The notes: generated by a model not told the origin, from the letters alone. A stretch of 64,000 nucleotides of DNA from Thermoplasmatota archaeon (GCA_023379845.1 JAMCPG010000042.1:1-64000); one strand, 5' to 3'. Shown: positions 17,781 through 27,099, numbered from the stretch's first letter. Program-made: numbers and translations.

Positions 17781-18677
17781 GTGAAAGGAAGAAACCTCGA
17801 TATCGCATCATTCCTTGCTATGGCTTCATTCTGGGGGCTGAATTATCCCGTTCTTAAGATTGCACTCGGGATCGATGGTCCTTTCCCCATACTTTTCTTC
17901 CGGATACTTATCGGGGCGGCAACCTCATTCCTGGTATTTTCCACAAGAATAAGAATACCCAGGGAGCTGCGGACGCACTTTAAGATCTTTATTGCAAGCA
18001 TGCTGAACGTTTCCCTATTCATGAGCTTCTGGTTCCTTGGAGAACAGCTGGAACCTGCTTCTCTCTCCTCTATCATTGTATACAGTTTCCCGATATTTGC
18101 AATCGTCTTCTCAGTTTTCTTTCTTGGCGACTCGCTTACACTTACCAAAACAGTGGCGGCAATCCTCGGATTTTCTGGCGTGATCATGATATTTGTGCAC
18201 CAGATTTCTGTCTCCTCTGCTATAGGGGTCGTACTGCTGCTCCTGAGCGCAATTTTCTGGGCGCTTGGAACGGTATACTTCAAGAAATACCTCGCGGGCA
18301 CAAGCCCTTCAACGTATAACTCTCTTCAGTTACTTTATTCTGTACCTGTTATCCTTGTAATTGCACTGTTCACCGATCCATCTGGCCTCTTTCACCCGAG
18401 CGTCGAACTGATCTTGCTGGCTCTTATACTTGGACTTCCAGGAACGTCGCTTGCTTACCTTATATTTTTCCATCTTTACAGGAAGTACAACGTCTCGGAG
18501 ATCTCATCCTATTTCTTTGCAGTACCAGCAATATCGTTGGTTTTCAGCTATCTGATACTGTTAGAAAGTAGCAGTATCTTTGCATATATCGGATTTGTCT
18601 TGATCTCTGCGGGCATTTTCTTTTCCTATCATGACCAGAGCACCAAGAAGAGAAAAAGAACAGTTAGCTCTCCTTAG
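17781..18677 (+). CDS. EamA/DMT-family transporter
   Basis: 298-residue membrane protein with ten hydrophobic helices arranged as two EamA repeats (about 8-140 and 150-285), the drug/metabolite transporter superfamily. An N-terminal FWGLNYPVLKIAL segment and the second repeat start (GVVLLLLSAIFWALGTVYFK) are characteristic. GTG start. The substrate cannot be inferred; relatives export amino acids or metabolites. Its end overlaps the convergent MFS gene by 14 bases. Confidence 0.83.
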   Translation: MKGRNLDIASFLAMASFWGLNYPVLKIALGIDGPFPILFFRILIGAATSFLVFSTRIRIPRELRTHFKIFIASMLNVSLFMSFWFLGEQLEPASLSSIIVYSFPIFAIVFSVFFLGDSLTLTKTVAAILGFSGVIMIFVHQISVSSAIGVVLLLLSAIFWALGTVYFKKYLAGTSPSTYNSLQLLYSVPVILVIALFTDPSGLFHPSVELILLALILGLPGTSLAYLIFFHLYRKYNVSEISSYFFAVPAISLVFSYLILLESSSIFAYIGFVLISAGIFFSYHDQSTKKRKRTVSSP

Positions 18678-19884
18678 GGGCGGAGGGTTGAGACATCTTT
18701 CCCCTTCCATAGGCGAACACCATAAGCGAGATAGTTATGCCTATGGATGCTATGGTGCCCCAGAAAGAGACCGCCTGATTTGAATAATAGCCCAAAAGAT
18801 ACGTTCCCATCAGTGGTGCGAAAGGCACTGCAAAACCAACTATCATCTGGAAGGCACCGAAATACTGGCCTCTTTTATCAGCAGGAGCAATCTTGCCTAT
18901 CATGGAGAAAGCGACGGGGCTGATAATGTTCTCCCCCATTGTGATGAAGAAAACATCAAGTATCAGGAAATAAGTTCCAGAGAAGAAAGCCAGGGCAAGG
19001 AAGCTGAATGAGTAAACTAATCCTCCTATCGCTATTCGGAGATGATCACTGACTTTCCTGAACATCCAGTTGGTAGGGATCTGCATTGTTACGACGAAGA
19101 CGCCGTTCAGGCCATAGAGAATGCCAATAAACCTGTTAGTCAAGTGATCAAAGTTTGTCCAGAAAAGCGTAAGTGTTGTGCCCCACTGACCGGTTACAAA
19201 CCATATCATTGCTAGCAATACGCACACTATGATGAACTTGGTATCTTTTGTAGGAAAGGAAAATTTTCCTGAGACAGATGACTTGTGAACCGGCTCCTGA
19301 ATGTACTTGTAGAAAAGTACGAAATCCAGCACGGAAATTATTGCCGGAGCCATAAACACAAACCCGTAATTCAGGTAGGCCAGGTATCCACCCATTGCCG
19401 GCCCAATCGAGAAGCCAAGGTTTGCGGCAATCCTAAGCAAACTGAACGCATCATTCCTCTTCGTGTCCTCAACTATATCGGTTACAAGAACATTATCAAC
19501 GATGCCCTGAATCGTAACCAAAGGTTCTATTGCAACAAATGATGCAAAAATGACTATCAGTGGAAGTCCCAGGAACACCGAAACCGAAAGTGCAGAAAAG
19601 ACGAATACCAGGATAGGCGGCATAATTATTCCGACTCGCCGCCTGCCCAGACGGTCCAGCATATTGCCGCCGAATATGCTCACCGGCAGGGAAATCATGG
19701 CTGTGCTGAAAAACAGGAGCCCAATGTCAAAGTACTGGACATGCCTTATGAGTAAGAGGTAGACTGGTATGAATATCCAGACCTGTGACCTGCCCAGGGT
19801 TCTCACTAACTGTGTTATTGCCAGAACTGAGACAGCCCTGTTCGACAGTAGTTCCCGGTAGACCTGCCTGGATGTATTTGCCAA
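18664..19884 (-). CDS. MFS transporter
   Basis: 406 residues, about 12 transmembrane helices, TTG start. The loop between helices 2 and 3 carries the MFS motif A variant GGNMLDRLGRRRVG near residue 72, and the second half has a weaker equivalent. Substrate unknown; drug or metabolite efflux is common for this type. It is divergent from the sugar ABC operon, with a 263-bp spacer that contains a dyad and a direct repeat, so shared regulation is possible. Confidence 0.83.
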   Translation of the reverse strand: MANTSRQVYRELLSNRAVSVLAITQLVRTLGRSQVWIFIPVYLLLIRHVQYFDIGLLFFSTAMISLPVSIFGGNMLDRLGRRRVGIIMPPILVFVFSALSVSVFLGLPLIVIFASFVAIEPLVTIQGIVDNVLVTDIVEDTKRNDAFSLLRIAANLGFSIGPAMGGYLAYLNYGFVFMAPAIISVLDFVLFYKYIQEPVHKSSVSGKFSFPTKDTKFIIVCVLLAMIWFVTGQWGTTLTLFWTNFDHLTNRFIGILYGLNGVFVVTMQIPTNWMFRKVSDHLRIAIGGLVYSFSFLALAFFSGTYFLILDVFFITMGENIISPVAFSMIGKIAPADKRGQYFGAFQMIVGFAVPFAPLMGTYLLGYYSNQAVSFWGTIASIGITISLMVFAYGRGKMSQPSAPKES

Positions 19885-19948
19885 TTTTCAAATCCGGGCG
19901 ATATTGCAAACACATAGATAAGCAGGAGTCTGACATCATTCTGAACAT

Positions 19949-19963
19949 GTACTGTATCAGTAC
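19949..19963. promoter_or_regulatory. Inverted repeat GTACTG-TAT-CAGTAC, candidate operator
   Basis: A perfect 6-bp inverted repeat with a 3-bp centre lies 65 bases upstream of the MFS start and 185 bases upstream of the binding-protein gene. Position and symmetry fit a dimeric regulator site; nothing in the sequence says which regulator. Confidence 0.35.
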
Positions 19964-20072
19964 CTAAGAAAAATAAGGACTTATAGAATTATTTGCGTGC
20001 CTGAAATAGAAAAAAAGCAGATTCCAGAGAAATCGATTGTATTTGCAGGTAAATAATCCGAAAAAGATAAAT

Positions 20073-20116
20073 ATCTTCTATATATTAAAATTGTTTCCAC
20101 ATCTTCTATAGAGAAG
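20073..20116 (+). promoter_or_regulatory. TATA-like box and ATCTTCTATA direct repeat before the sugar ABC operon
   Basis: ATCTTCTATA occurs at 20073-20082 and again at 20101-20110, 28 bases apart. The first copy runs into a TATA-like TATATATTAAAA. The second copy is part of a small dyad, CTTCT-ATAG-AGAAG (20103-20116). The ABC operon begins at 20148, so these elements lie in the core-promoter region and could bind a repressor. Confidence 0.4.
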
Positions 20117-20147
20117 AATAATTAATCACCTATTACGTTCACTATGC

Positions 20148-21629
20148 ATGGATAATAGTCCAGTCCCGGATGGGATCAAGAAAAAAAGCAGACTGCCTGC
20201 CATAATTGCAGTAGTAATTGTAATCGTTGTGATAGCCGCTGGCGTTTCCATCATAGAGCTGCAACATCACAGTACAACAGCCAATAAGCATCAGACGCTT
20301 GTCGTAGAAGTTGGCAGCGGGAGCATGACTGAACAGTACCTGTCAACGGTTGCCACAAACTTCGAGAAAGCCAATCCAAACGTAACTGTGCAGATAACAA
20401 CCGAGGGTTATTCCGACCTTCTCACATCAGAGGAGAGCGCTCTTAAAGGAGCATCAAGTACCCCCAACATAATGATGTATTATGCATCGGGCGCCCCAAC
20501 GCTAGGACCTTATCTCTACAATCTTCCGACGAGTTCCACAGGTGGAAACGGTGTCATCGATCTCTCAAACCAGATAGCCGGGAACATGTTCTCGGGTGGT
20601 TACAGGATCGCGCCCAACGGAACAATCCTGAGCACTATCGGAGTGCCTATTCACACGGTTATCGGATATATGCTGGTCTACCAGAAGAGCATCTTTGACA
20701 ACACAACTCTCCAGACCGCTTTTTACGATAAGTATCATTTCAGCTTCAACCCAAGGACATACCAGAACTGGACTGCGCTTCAGGATGCGGCATCCTTCAT
20801 CAATACAAGCACATCCTTCAATGGCACGCATAATAATTATGCACTTCTCTTCCCGGATCACGCAGCGCACTCAATAATCGACGGATTCTATAACCTGGCA
20901 TACCCATATCTTTCGTCAGATCCGTCAACAGGCGTCCCGGCAAACTCTTCACCCAACTACTGGACATACTTTGGAAACAAGAGCGGGCACTATGTTGTTT
21001 CATACAACAACAGCGCCGGAGTTCAGGCACTCGAAATGTACAAGAACCTGACCCAGTATGAGCCTTCGGTTTCAGTAAGCCCCGTGGGATACAGCGAACA
21101 GCTCACATACTATGAGACAGGGCACTACGCTATGGGCATTGCATGGTCAAGCTTCTTCCCGGACTACTCCAACAGTTCCCAGTCGAAAGTCGCCGGAAAC
21201 TACAATGTATCACTGCTTCCTGGAGGATACACCGGCTATTCACCCACCCTGCTTGGAGTCAACCCGCACTCACCAAACCTGACGCTTGCAGTTGACTTCC
21301 TGAACTTTGCAACTTCGTCAGCACAGTATAGCCTTGGAATAACTGATTTCTCCTTCCTTCCTGGAAGCGCAAATGGTTTGAAGGTCGCAGAATCAGATCC
21401 TGGATTTGGTTGGGTCAGCAGCTTTATCAACTACTCTGCAACTATCCATCTCAATCCCAGCTATGCAGCCGTTGTTGGCCAGGTATCGCCTCTCTTCAGC
21501 ACACTGATACCGGATTTCAACACACAGGTTCTTGACTACCTTGAGGGAACCACGACAGCTCCGGCGGCCCTGAACAGTGCGGCTTTGCAATGGACACAGA
21601 CGCTGACAAATGACAACATCGTTCTCTAA
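20148..21629 (+). CDS. ABC transporter substrate-binding protein (sugar type)
   Basis: 493 residues. A polar N-terminus is followed by a single hydrophobic anchor (about 18-38) with no lipobox cysteine, then an extracellular solute-binding domain of family 1 (maltose/glycerol-3-phosphate type). Recognisable early strand: TLVVEVGSGSMTEQYLSTVATNFEKANPNVTV. The mature part is rich in Asn, Ser and Thr, with many N-glycosylation sequons, as usual for archaeal binding proteins. It heads a three-gene importer operon (binding protein, fused permease, ATPase) with only 10 bases to the permease. The substrate is inferred to be a carbohydrate from the ATPase type, not proven. Confidence 0.85.
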   Translation: MDNSPVPDGIKKKSRLPAIIAVVIVIVVIAAGVSIIELQHHSTTANKHQTLVVEVGSGSMTEQYLSTVATNFEKANPNVTVQITTEGYSDLLTSEESALKGASSTPNIMMYYASGAPTLGPYLYNLPTSSTGGNGVIDLSNQIAGNMFSGGYRIAPNGTILSTIGVPIHTVIGYMLVYQKSIFDNTTLQTAFYDKYHFSFNPRTYQNWTALQDAASFINTSTSFNGTHNNYALLFPDHAAHSIIDGFYNLAYPYLSSDPSTGVPANSSPNYWTYFGNKSGHYVVSYNNSAGVQALEMYKNLTQYEPSVSVSPVGYSEQLTYYETGHYAMGIAWSSFFPDYSNSSQSKVAGNYNVSLLPGGYTGYSPTLLGVNPHSPNLTLAVDFLNFATSSAQYSLGITDFSFLPGSANGLKVAESDPGFGWVSSFINYSATIHLNPSYAAVVGQVSPLFSTLIPDFNTQVLDYLEGTTTAPAALNSAALQWTQTLTNDNIVL

Positions 21630-21639
21630 CTGATGTTGC

Positions 21640-23343
21640 ATGAAGTCACCAAATAAGCGGCAGGCAACCATCCTTGTCCTGCCTGCCTTTATTTATTTCT
21701 TAATTTTCGCAATATATCCAATGCTACAGAATTTTATACTTACATTCCAGAGTCCAAATATTCATGGTACCATAGTCTGGGGTCTTTCCAACTACATTAA
21801 TGCATTCAAGATATACGGGCTGACACAGATTTTCTACAATACTTTCCTGTACACGCTTGCGGTTCCGTTCATAGACATACTGCTTGCTATACCGCTCGCG
21901 ACTTTCCTGAAGAGGCTCAACAAACCATATCTTCTCCCAATTGTACTCCTCTCCTCTTTCATCCCACTTGTGACAGGTGCCGTGATGTGGGTTTTCATGC
22001 TCAACCCTACAAATGGCTTCATGTACTACATAGCGAAGGTGGATCTATTCACGTCGCCATGGAGTATTGTGCTTATTGATATCTGGACGAGCCTGCCTCT
22101 TGCAACCCTTATATTATATTCTGGCCTGAAGGCAATACCTCCGCATATTGAGGAGGCGGCTCACATGGATGGCCTGATAGGCATGAGGAAGCTTTTCCAG
22201 GTGGACCTGCCTTACATTAAGCCAAGTCTTCTTTCTGCGACCGTTTTAATGGTAATATTTGGCTCGTTCACATTCGATCCGATCTATGTTGCGCTATCGT
22301 CCTCTTCCCCTTTCGCAATAATGGACATATCATATCTTGCGTACAGCCTGTACGAGACAGGGGGTATAGTTGGGCAGGGACAGGCGGCAGTCCTGATGAC
22401 CATCATGACAGTTGTTTCAACTGCGATTGCAATTCTCTTTGTCAGGTTATCCTTAAGGGAATCGGCAAAATCCAGGAAGATCAGGTTCAAGTTCATGCCG
22501 AACAGGGAAATGCCCAGGGCGGTGGCTTGGTTCTTCACAATCCTCTATCTTGTGTTCATACTGCTGCCCTTCTCCTGGCTTGTCCTTGAATCATTCAAGA
22601 CATTAAGTGAGATCATTGCCATTCCGCCTGTTGTGATTCCTTCGATTGTAACCCTTGCGGGATACTTCAAAAGCGTAACTGTCGGCGAGCCATACTTTAT
22701 CACAAGCCTGATAGTGTCGCTTGGTACCTCGTTCCTGGTATTCTTTATCGGGGCTCCTGCAGCCTATTCCATATCCAGGCACAGAACTGGAGGTTTAAAG
22801 TTCATAGCACTTATTCTTTTCATCTATTCTCTTCCCACTGTGATCTTCATGATACCGATGATTGGAATCATAAAATCCGTCGGGCTCCTGAACAGCTGGC
22901 TCGGACTCATCATATCATATCCAGTCTTTGTCATGCCTATCACGATATGGATGCTTTACAATTTCTACTCAACATTCCCGAAGCATCTGGACGAGGCTGC
23001 AAATATGGATGGAATGAGCGTATATGGTGCTTTTTACAGGGTTATTCTAAGGCTGAGCGGAGATGGCATTTCGGTCACCCTGCTATACGCGTTCATTATA
23101 GCCTGGGGCGCCCTTATATTCCCGCTTGCATTTGCATACACACCATTCAACATGAGCTTCCTGTTCCCCAGCGGGGCGCAGACTATAACCATCTTCATTG
23201 GCGGCACAATCGGTCATGAGGCATTCAACTACGGCGAACTATCTGCCGCCAGCGTAATCAGCCTGGTACCTTCCATCCTGCTGATATACTTTGCAAGGAA
23301 AAGAATAGATAAGCTATGGAGAGTTGGAGGTACTGTAGGATGA
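21640..23343 (+). CDS. Fused ABC permease, MalF-like plus MalG-like halves
   Basis: 567 residues with two complete binding-protein-dependent permease domains in one chain. The first half covers about 1-275 and the second about 295-565, joined by a basic linker (SLRESAKSRKIRFKFMPNRE). Each half has its own EAA loop, the contact to the ATPase: EEAAHMDGLIGMRKLFQVDLP near 171 and DEAANMDGMSVYGAFYRVIL near 451. In most sugar importers these are two proteins (MalF/MalG, UgpA/UgpE). Start ATG 21640. The stop overlaps the ATPase start by 4 bases (ATGA). There is no stop or frameshift at the junction, so the fusion looks genuine. Confidence 0.87.
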   Translation: MKSPNKRQATILVLPAFIYFLIFAIYPMLQNFILTFQSPNIHGTIVWGLSNYINAFKIYGLTQIFYNTFLYTLAVPFIDILLAIPLATFLKRLNKPYLLPIVLLSSFIPLVTGAVMWVFMLNPTNGFMYYIAKVDLFTSPWSIVLIDIWTSLPLATLILYSGLKAIPPHIEEAAHMDGLIGMRKLFQVDLPYIKPSLLSATVLMVIFGSFTFDPIYVALSSSSPFAIMDISYLAYSLYETGGIVGQGQAAVLMTIMTVVSTAIAILFVRLSLRESAKSRKIRFKFMPNREMPRAVAWFFTILYLVFILLPFSWLVLESFKTLSEIIAIPPVVIPSIVTLAGYFKSVTVGEPYFITSLIVSLGTSFLVFFIGAPAAYSISRHRTGGLKFIALILFIYSLPTVIFMIPMIGIIKSVGLLNSWLGLIISYPVFVMPITIWMLYNFYSTFPKHLDEAANMDGMSVYGAFYRVILRLSGDGISVTLLYAFIIAWGALIFPLAFAYTPFNMSFLFPSGAQTITIFIGGTIGHEAFNYGELSAASVISLVPSILLIYFARKRIDKLWRVGGTVG

Positions 23344-24380
23344 GTTCCCAATTTGAGATGCACAATATAAGGAAAACATTCGGCAAGTTCCTAGCGCTTT
23401 CTCTTGATAGTCTGGAGCTTGACCAGAAAACTTATGCCGTTATCCTGGGCCCTTCCGGTTCCGGAAAAACAACACTGCTCCGTATTGCGGCCGGACTTGA
23501 GAGCCCTGACACGGGAAGAGTTGTGATTGGAGGAAAGGATGTTACCGCGCTGCCATCCTGGAAAAGAAGCGTCGGCCTCGTTTTCCAGAACTATGCCCTG
23601 TACCCTCACCTCTCTGTTTACGAGAATATAGCCATGCCCATGACAGTGGAACGCTACACAAACGATTACATCAGGGGGCATGTGCATGAACTCCTGGACG
23701 TGATGGAGCTGGAAGGTCAGGAGAACAAATATCCCAAGCAGCTGAGCGGAGGCCAGCAGCAGCGTGTCGCACTCGCAAGGGCCCTGATCAAGAAACCGGC
23801 GATATTGCTTATGGATGAGCCGCTTTCAAACCTTGATGCAAGGGTCAGGATCGATCTGCGTGACTACCTGAAGGAGACGCAGAGGAAGCTGGGAATAACT
23901 GCCATTCATGTTACGCATGACCAGGAAGAGGCTATGGCGCTTGGTGACCAGATCGTCATACTGAACAAGGCAATGGTGATACAGTCTGGCACGCCGTCTG
24001 AAATTTACTCCAGGCCAAAAACACTCTTTGCCGCATCTTTCCTTGGCGGTATCAACCTAATTTCATTCGAGGTACTGCCTGATCTGGGCATAAAGAAGGA
24101 TTTTGACGCCCTCGGTGTCAGGATACAGGACATTTCGATTTCTGCCGATAAGGCAAATACGGATATGATTGGAAAAGTCATCAACATACAGTACCTTGGG
24201 TACCAGTACATTGTGACGCTGGATTTTGCAGGGACGCGTCTCAGGGTGAGAACCGACAACATAAACGGTATCACGGAGAACGCTGAAGTTGGAATATTTA
24301 TTGATCTCACAAAGGTCATGCTCTTCAGGGACGGAAACAGGATACCAATCGAGGAGGAGGGCCTGGAAAGCCCGGCCTGA
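23340..24380 (+). CDS. ABC transporter ATPase, MalK/UgpC type
   Basis: About 346 residues. Walker A GPSGSGKTT at 37-45, signature LSGGQQQRVALARAL, Walker B ILLMDEP and the switch histidine in HVTHDQEEA are all present. A C-terminal OBP/TOBE domain after residue 240 marks the sugar-importer (CUT1) class. A longer frame begins at 23316, but ATG 23340 is preceded by GGAGGT (23326-23331) at ideal spacing and gives the usual N-terminus. It powers the fused permease encoded immediately upstream and is probably shared by no other permease here. Confidence 0.92.
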   Translation: MSSQFEMHNIRKTFGKFLALSLDSLELDQKTYAVILGPSGSGKTTLLRIAAGLESPDTGRVVIGGKDVTALPSWKRSVGLVFQNYALYPHLSVYENIAMPMTVERYTNDYIRGHVHELLDVMELEGQENKYPKQLSGGQQQRVALARALIKKPAILLMDEPLSNLDARVRIDLRDYLKETQRKLGITAIHVTHDQEEAMALGDQIVILNKAMVIQSGTPSEIYSRPKTLFAASFLGGINLISFEVLPDLGIKKDFDALGVRIQDISISADKANTDMIGKVINIQYLGYQYIVTLDFAGTRLRVRTDNINGITENAEVGIFIDLTKVMLFRDGNRIPIEEEGLESPA

Positions 24381-24383
24381 GTC

Positions 24384-25040
24384 TTACTTCATCGCCCAGT
24401 CAATTATCCACGGCGAAAGTTCCTCGATACTTCCGCCAGAAACCGTCGACTCCTTCGGGGCCAGTCCATAAGGATTAACATACGCCCCATCCCAACCAAG
24501 TTTTACGGCAGGCATAATGTCATTTGTGTAGTGATCGCCAACGCTGAGCACCTTGTAGCCTCGATCTAATTTTTCATTTTCAATGACCTGCCTGACCATT
24601 GGCTCAAATCCAGCAGGCTTTGCCGCACCTGGCCTGATATAACTGAAATAATCATCAAGGGAGTATCGCCTTACAACGGGTTCCACATATGCTGCAGGGG
24701 AATTAGAGGCGAGAACAAGAATGGCACTTTTCTTAAGACTTTCGAGAAGCACCTTCACTGCGTCTGGCATGTAGGTCATTTTCTCGTCTTCCAGCATTTC
24801 CCTTCTTGTTAGATGGAATGCAGCGGAGAACTCATCCCTTGTTATGTAATTGCTGGAAAGATTGTAGAGCATGCTCCATCCATCTTCACCGGGGAAGGGC
24901 ATGGAATGTGTCAGCGCAGCTTTCACCTTTGACAGAAAAGGTTCCACGACAGAAGATGGAAGTTGCTTTGAGATTATCTCTGCACAGCGGTAATATGGTT
25001 GATCACCCTGGATTATAGTTCCATCAAAATCAAAGATCAC
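24384..25040 (-). CDS. HAD-superfamily phosphatase
   Basis: 218 residues. The catalytic DFDGT sits right at the N-terminus (MIFDFDGTI, nucleophile D4), followed by a helical cap. Motif II (VLASNS), motif III lysine (AAKPAGFEPM) and motif IV (SVGDHYTNDIMPA) follow. This is the phosphoglycolate/sugar-phosphate phosphatase type. GTG start at 25040; the frame is closed just upstream. It converges with the sugar ABC operon, which may or may not be meaningful. The natural substrate is unknown. Confidence 0.83.
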   Translation of the reverse strand: MIFDFDGTIIQGDQPYYRCAEIISKQLPSSVVEPFLSKVKAALTHSMPFPGEDGWSMLYNLSSNYITRDEFSAAFHLTRREMLEDEKMTYMPDAVKVLLESLKKSAILVLASNSPAAYVEPVVRRYSLDDYFSYIRPGAAKPAGFEPMVRQVIENEKLDRGYKVLSVGDHYTNDIMPAVKLGWDGAYVNPYGLAPKESTVSGGSIEELSPWIIDWAMK

Positions 25041-25283
25041 AAGGTTTGCCGTTTACCATCACCGTACATACACTGATGAACGAGTATCGTATCAAGCATT
25101 ATTGAATTCTCCTTAAAATTCCATTAGCAGAGAATGATATTCTCATGGTCTATGGATAGTCAGTCATTACTTCGAGGACTATGCATATTCTGATGCGCCA
25201 ATATGACCTTAATATTCATAATCCTGTATCTGCCACTTCCTGCTGAATTATTAATTGACGTCTCAAACGGTTAAAATATAACA

Positions 25284-25930
25284 GAGGAAATTTGGAATAA
25301 AGTTGACGACAACAAGGGAAAAATTGTTGTCAATCAGGATGACGTGGTGCTGTCTGCACTAAAAGAAAGTCACGAATCGGACTTGCCAAAAATAAATGGT
25401 TCTCCCGCACAGGGGAAAATGATTCACATACTTGCTTGACCCATATTAACAAAGAGGATTCTCGAAATGGGCACTTTTGGCGTATATAGCACAATCTGGC
25501 CTGTATACGCACTACCTGATGATGGCGAGATGCTAACGCTGGAGGTCAACCAGAACCCTTACAAGAGCAAATCTTGCCAGGAAGGTCACAATATCGACAA
25601 GCTCCTGCATTGGAAAGCCTGCCTAACCTCTGCAAGAGTGGGTCCAAACCATTTGACTCTATTTTCACAGACGCAGACAAACCCAGCTATCCTAGTTACT
25701 TTGACTGGGCAATTAAGCTGTCACATACTGGTACTCTAATAGTTGCCGATAATGTCGTCCGGAAAGGATCTATAATTGATACCCAAAGCCTGGACGCTAA
25801 TGCAGAAGGCGTCAATGAAATGCTTTCCAATAGGCGTGCTTTCAAAAATATCATTGGAACCGTGATTCAGATAGTTGGGGTAAAAGGATAAGATGGTTTT
25901 GTACTTGTCCACGTAACAGGAAGCAGTTGA
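25284..25930 (+). pseudogene. Broken class I SAM-dependent O-methyltransferase
   Basis: The sequence reads through the caffeoyl-CoA/MdmC-type O-methyltransferase fold in three frames. The first part gives VVLSALKESHESDLPKINGS and PAQGKMIHILA. An in-frame TGA (25437-25439) follows, then KRILEMGTFGVYSTIW (SAM loop) and LTLEVNQ. A frameshift leads to RANLARKVTIS and another to PALESLPNL, FDSIFTDADKPSYPSYFDWA and GTLIVADNVVRKG. A TAA (25889-25891) interrupts VGVKG-DGFVLVHV. Two stops and two frameshifts make function impossible. The order and completeness show that a whole gene decayed in place. Confidence 0.85.
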
Positions 25931-26213
25931 AATCCAAACTTATATGCCGGAAAACCAACCAGTGTAGGACTTCCATTAACAATTTTAATATTCACTTTTC
26001 TAAGTTACCGATGACGAATTTACTCTAGCTATTAAGCATAAAAAAGCAATTTGTATTATGCGGGGAAATAAGATTTTAACTCTAAGTAACAGTAATTGGG
26101 TAAATACTGCAATAGAATGCATCAATCAACGAATGTAGTGTTAAGAGACAGCGAATTCAGGAATCAAGTAGCATTATAGTTTTCTTGGGATATTTATAAG
26201 AAAAGTCTTAATA

Positions 26214-26690
26214 ATGTCTAGCCACTACTATTCCATGATCCACATGAAGAAAATGATGACTACCGGTTTATCCTCAATGTTGATCATGCTACTTCTTTTC
26301 CTGTTTATTCAATTCTTTCTTGGGATGTACATCAATCTTTTCGTAACCATTCCTGTGACGCAACCATTCCTCATGATGGCATATGAACCATATGGGGGTT
26401 TCCCGATAGTCATGGTTCATATGTTCCTTGGAATACTTATTGGACTGGTATCCATTGGAATACTTTTTCTTTCCATCCGAACTGGAGGGCCGAAGTTATT
26501 GGTAGCTGCCATAAGTCTTTTTTTATCTGTACTGCTTGCTGGTATAGATGGCTTATTTTTCCTTTTTGATGGTCAGAATAATATCAACTCATATTTAATG
26601 TCAACCGGTTTCATTCTTGCTATGCTATTCTCAATCCTATTACTCTTATTCATATATCAACCAATCTCTCAAGCAGAAGGAAGAACCTGA
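26214..26690 (+). CDS. Small four-helix membrane protein, unknown
   Basis: 158 residues, very hydrophobic, with four predicted transmembrane helices (about 17-45, 63-86, 93-117 and 128-151). The N-terminus is methionine- and histidine-rich (MSSHYYSMIHMKKMM), and a YEPYGGFP loop follows helix 1. No family recognised; the composition recalls small membrane proteins common in Thermoplasmatales. It is isolated, with AT-rich DNA on both sides. Confidence 0.6.
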   Translation: MSSHYYSMIHMKKMMTTGLSSMLIMLLLFLFIQFFLGMYINLFVTIPVTQPFLMMAYEPYGGFPIVMVHMFLGILIGLVSIGILFLSIRTGGPKLLVAAISLFLSVLLAGIDGLFFLFDGQNNINSYLMSTGFILAMLFSILLLLFIYQPISQAEGRT

Positions 26691-26784
26691 TTTTTTAACA
26701 ACATCGTAACTCCAGCTGCCATACAGTTTCCCATGAACGTTTTCAATATCAATTCGGGCTGGCATAACACTTAGCTTCAATGTT

Positions 26785-26958
26785 ATGGAATTCTATGACT
26801 GGATTTTATTGCTAAAGCCTAAAGACATTGAAGATATGGAAATATCAGGTTGAGGGCTAGGAAACGTCAAACAGAAAATCCGGCATGGAAAAAGATTGAA
26901 AAACAGATCAAAAGTTATCCGGATACTTTTTAAGAAATACTTGAATAAAGGCAATTAA
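26785..26958 (+). pseudogene. Interrupted small ORF resembling the 1921-2088 protein
   Basis: ATG 26785 opens a frame reading LLLKPKDIEDMEISG, then TGA (26851-26853), then GLGNVKQKIRHGKRLKNRSK and VIRILFKKYL, ending TAA 26956-26958. The second part matches KIKRGKHLNPNVKVARIL of the small ORF at 1921-2088 at 10 of 18 positions. The two may be members of one small DNA-binding-like family, this copy being interrupted. A translation start after the stop cannot be excluded. Confidence 0.3.
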
Positions 26959-26977
26959 AATTCTGTGATTGGGGTAT

Positions 26978-26995
26978 AAAAACCTGCAAGTTTTT
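26978..26995. terminator. Possible bidirectional terminator near tRNA-Ile
   Basis: AAAAAC-C-TGCA-A-GTTTTT is an inverted repeat with T-runs on both strands, located 30 bases beyond the 3' end of the tRNA. The T-run on the minus strand would suit termination of the tRNA transcript. Confidence 0.35.
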
Positions 26996-27024
26996 CGACC
27001 TTATCTATATCCCAATCCGAAATA

Positions 27025-27099
27025 TGGGGTTGACCGGATTTGAACCGGTGGCCTCCCGGTTATCAGCCGGGTGCTCAAACCAAGCTAAGCTACAACCCC
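27025..27099 (-). tRNA. tRNA-Ile (anticodon GAU)
   Basis: The minus strand folds as a tRNA: acceptor GGGGTTG (27099-27093) pairs with CAACCCC, discriminator A at 27025. The anticodon stem CCCGG/CCGGG encloses the loop CTGATAA with anticodon GAT. The T arm GGTTCAAATCC is typical. No intron. The CCA end is not encoded. Confidence 0.93.

Noticed and set aside
22947..23219. 90-codon frame inside the second permease half
   Set aside because: It is fully nested in a well-supported membrane-protein gene in another frame, with no ribosome site.
25437..25891. In-frame stops in the O-methyltransferase as recoding (selenocysteine or pyrrolysine)
   Set aside because: Different stops (TGA and TAA) occur together with two frameshifts, which is decay, not programmed readthrough.
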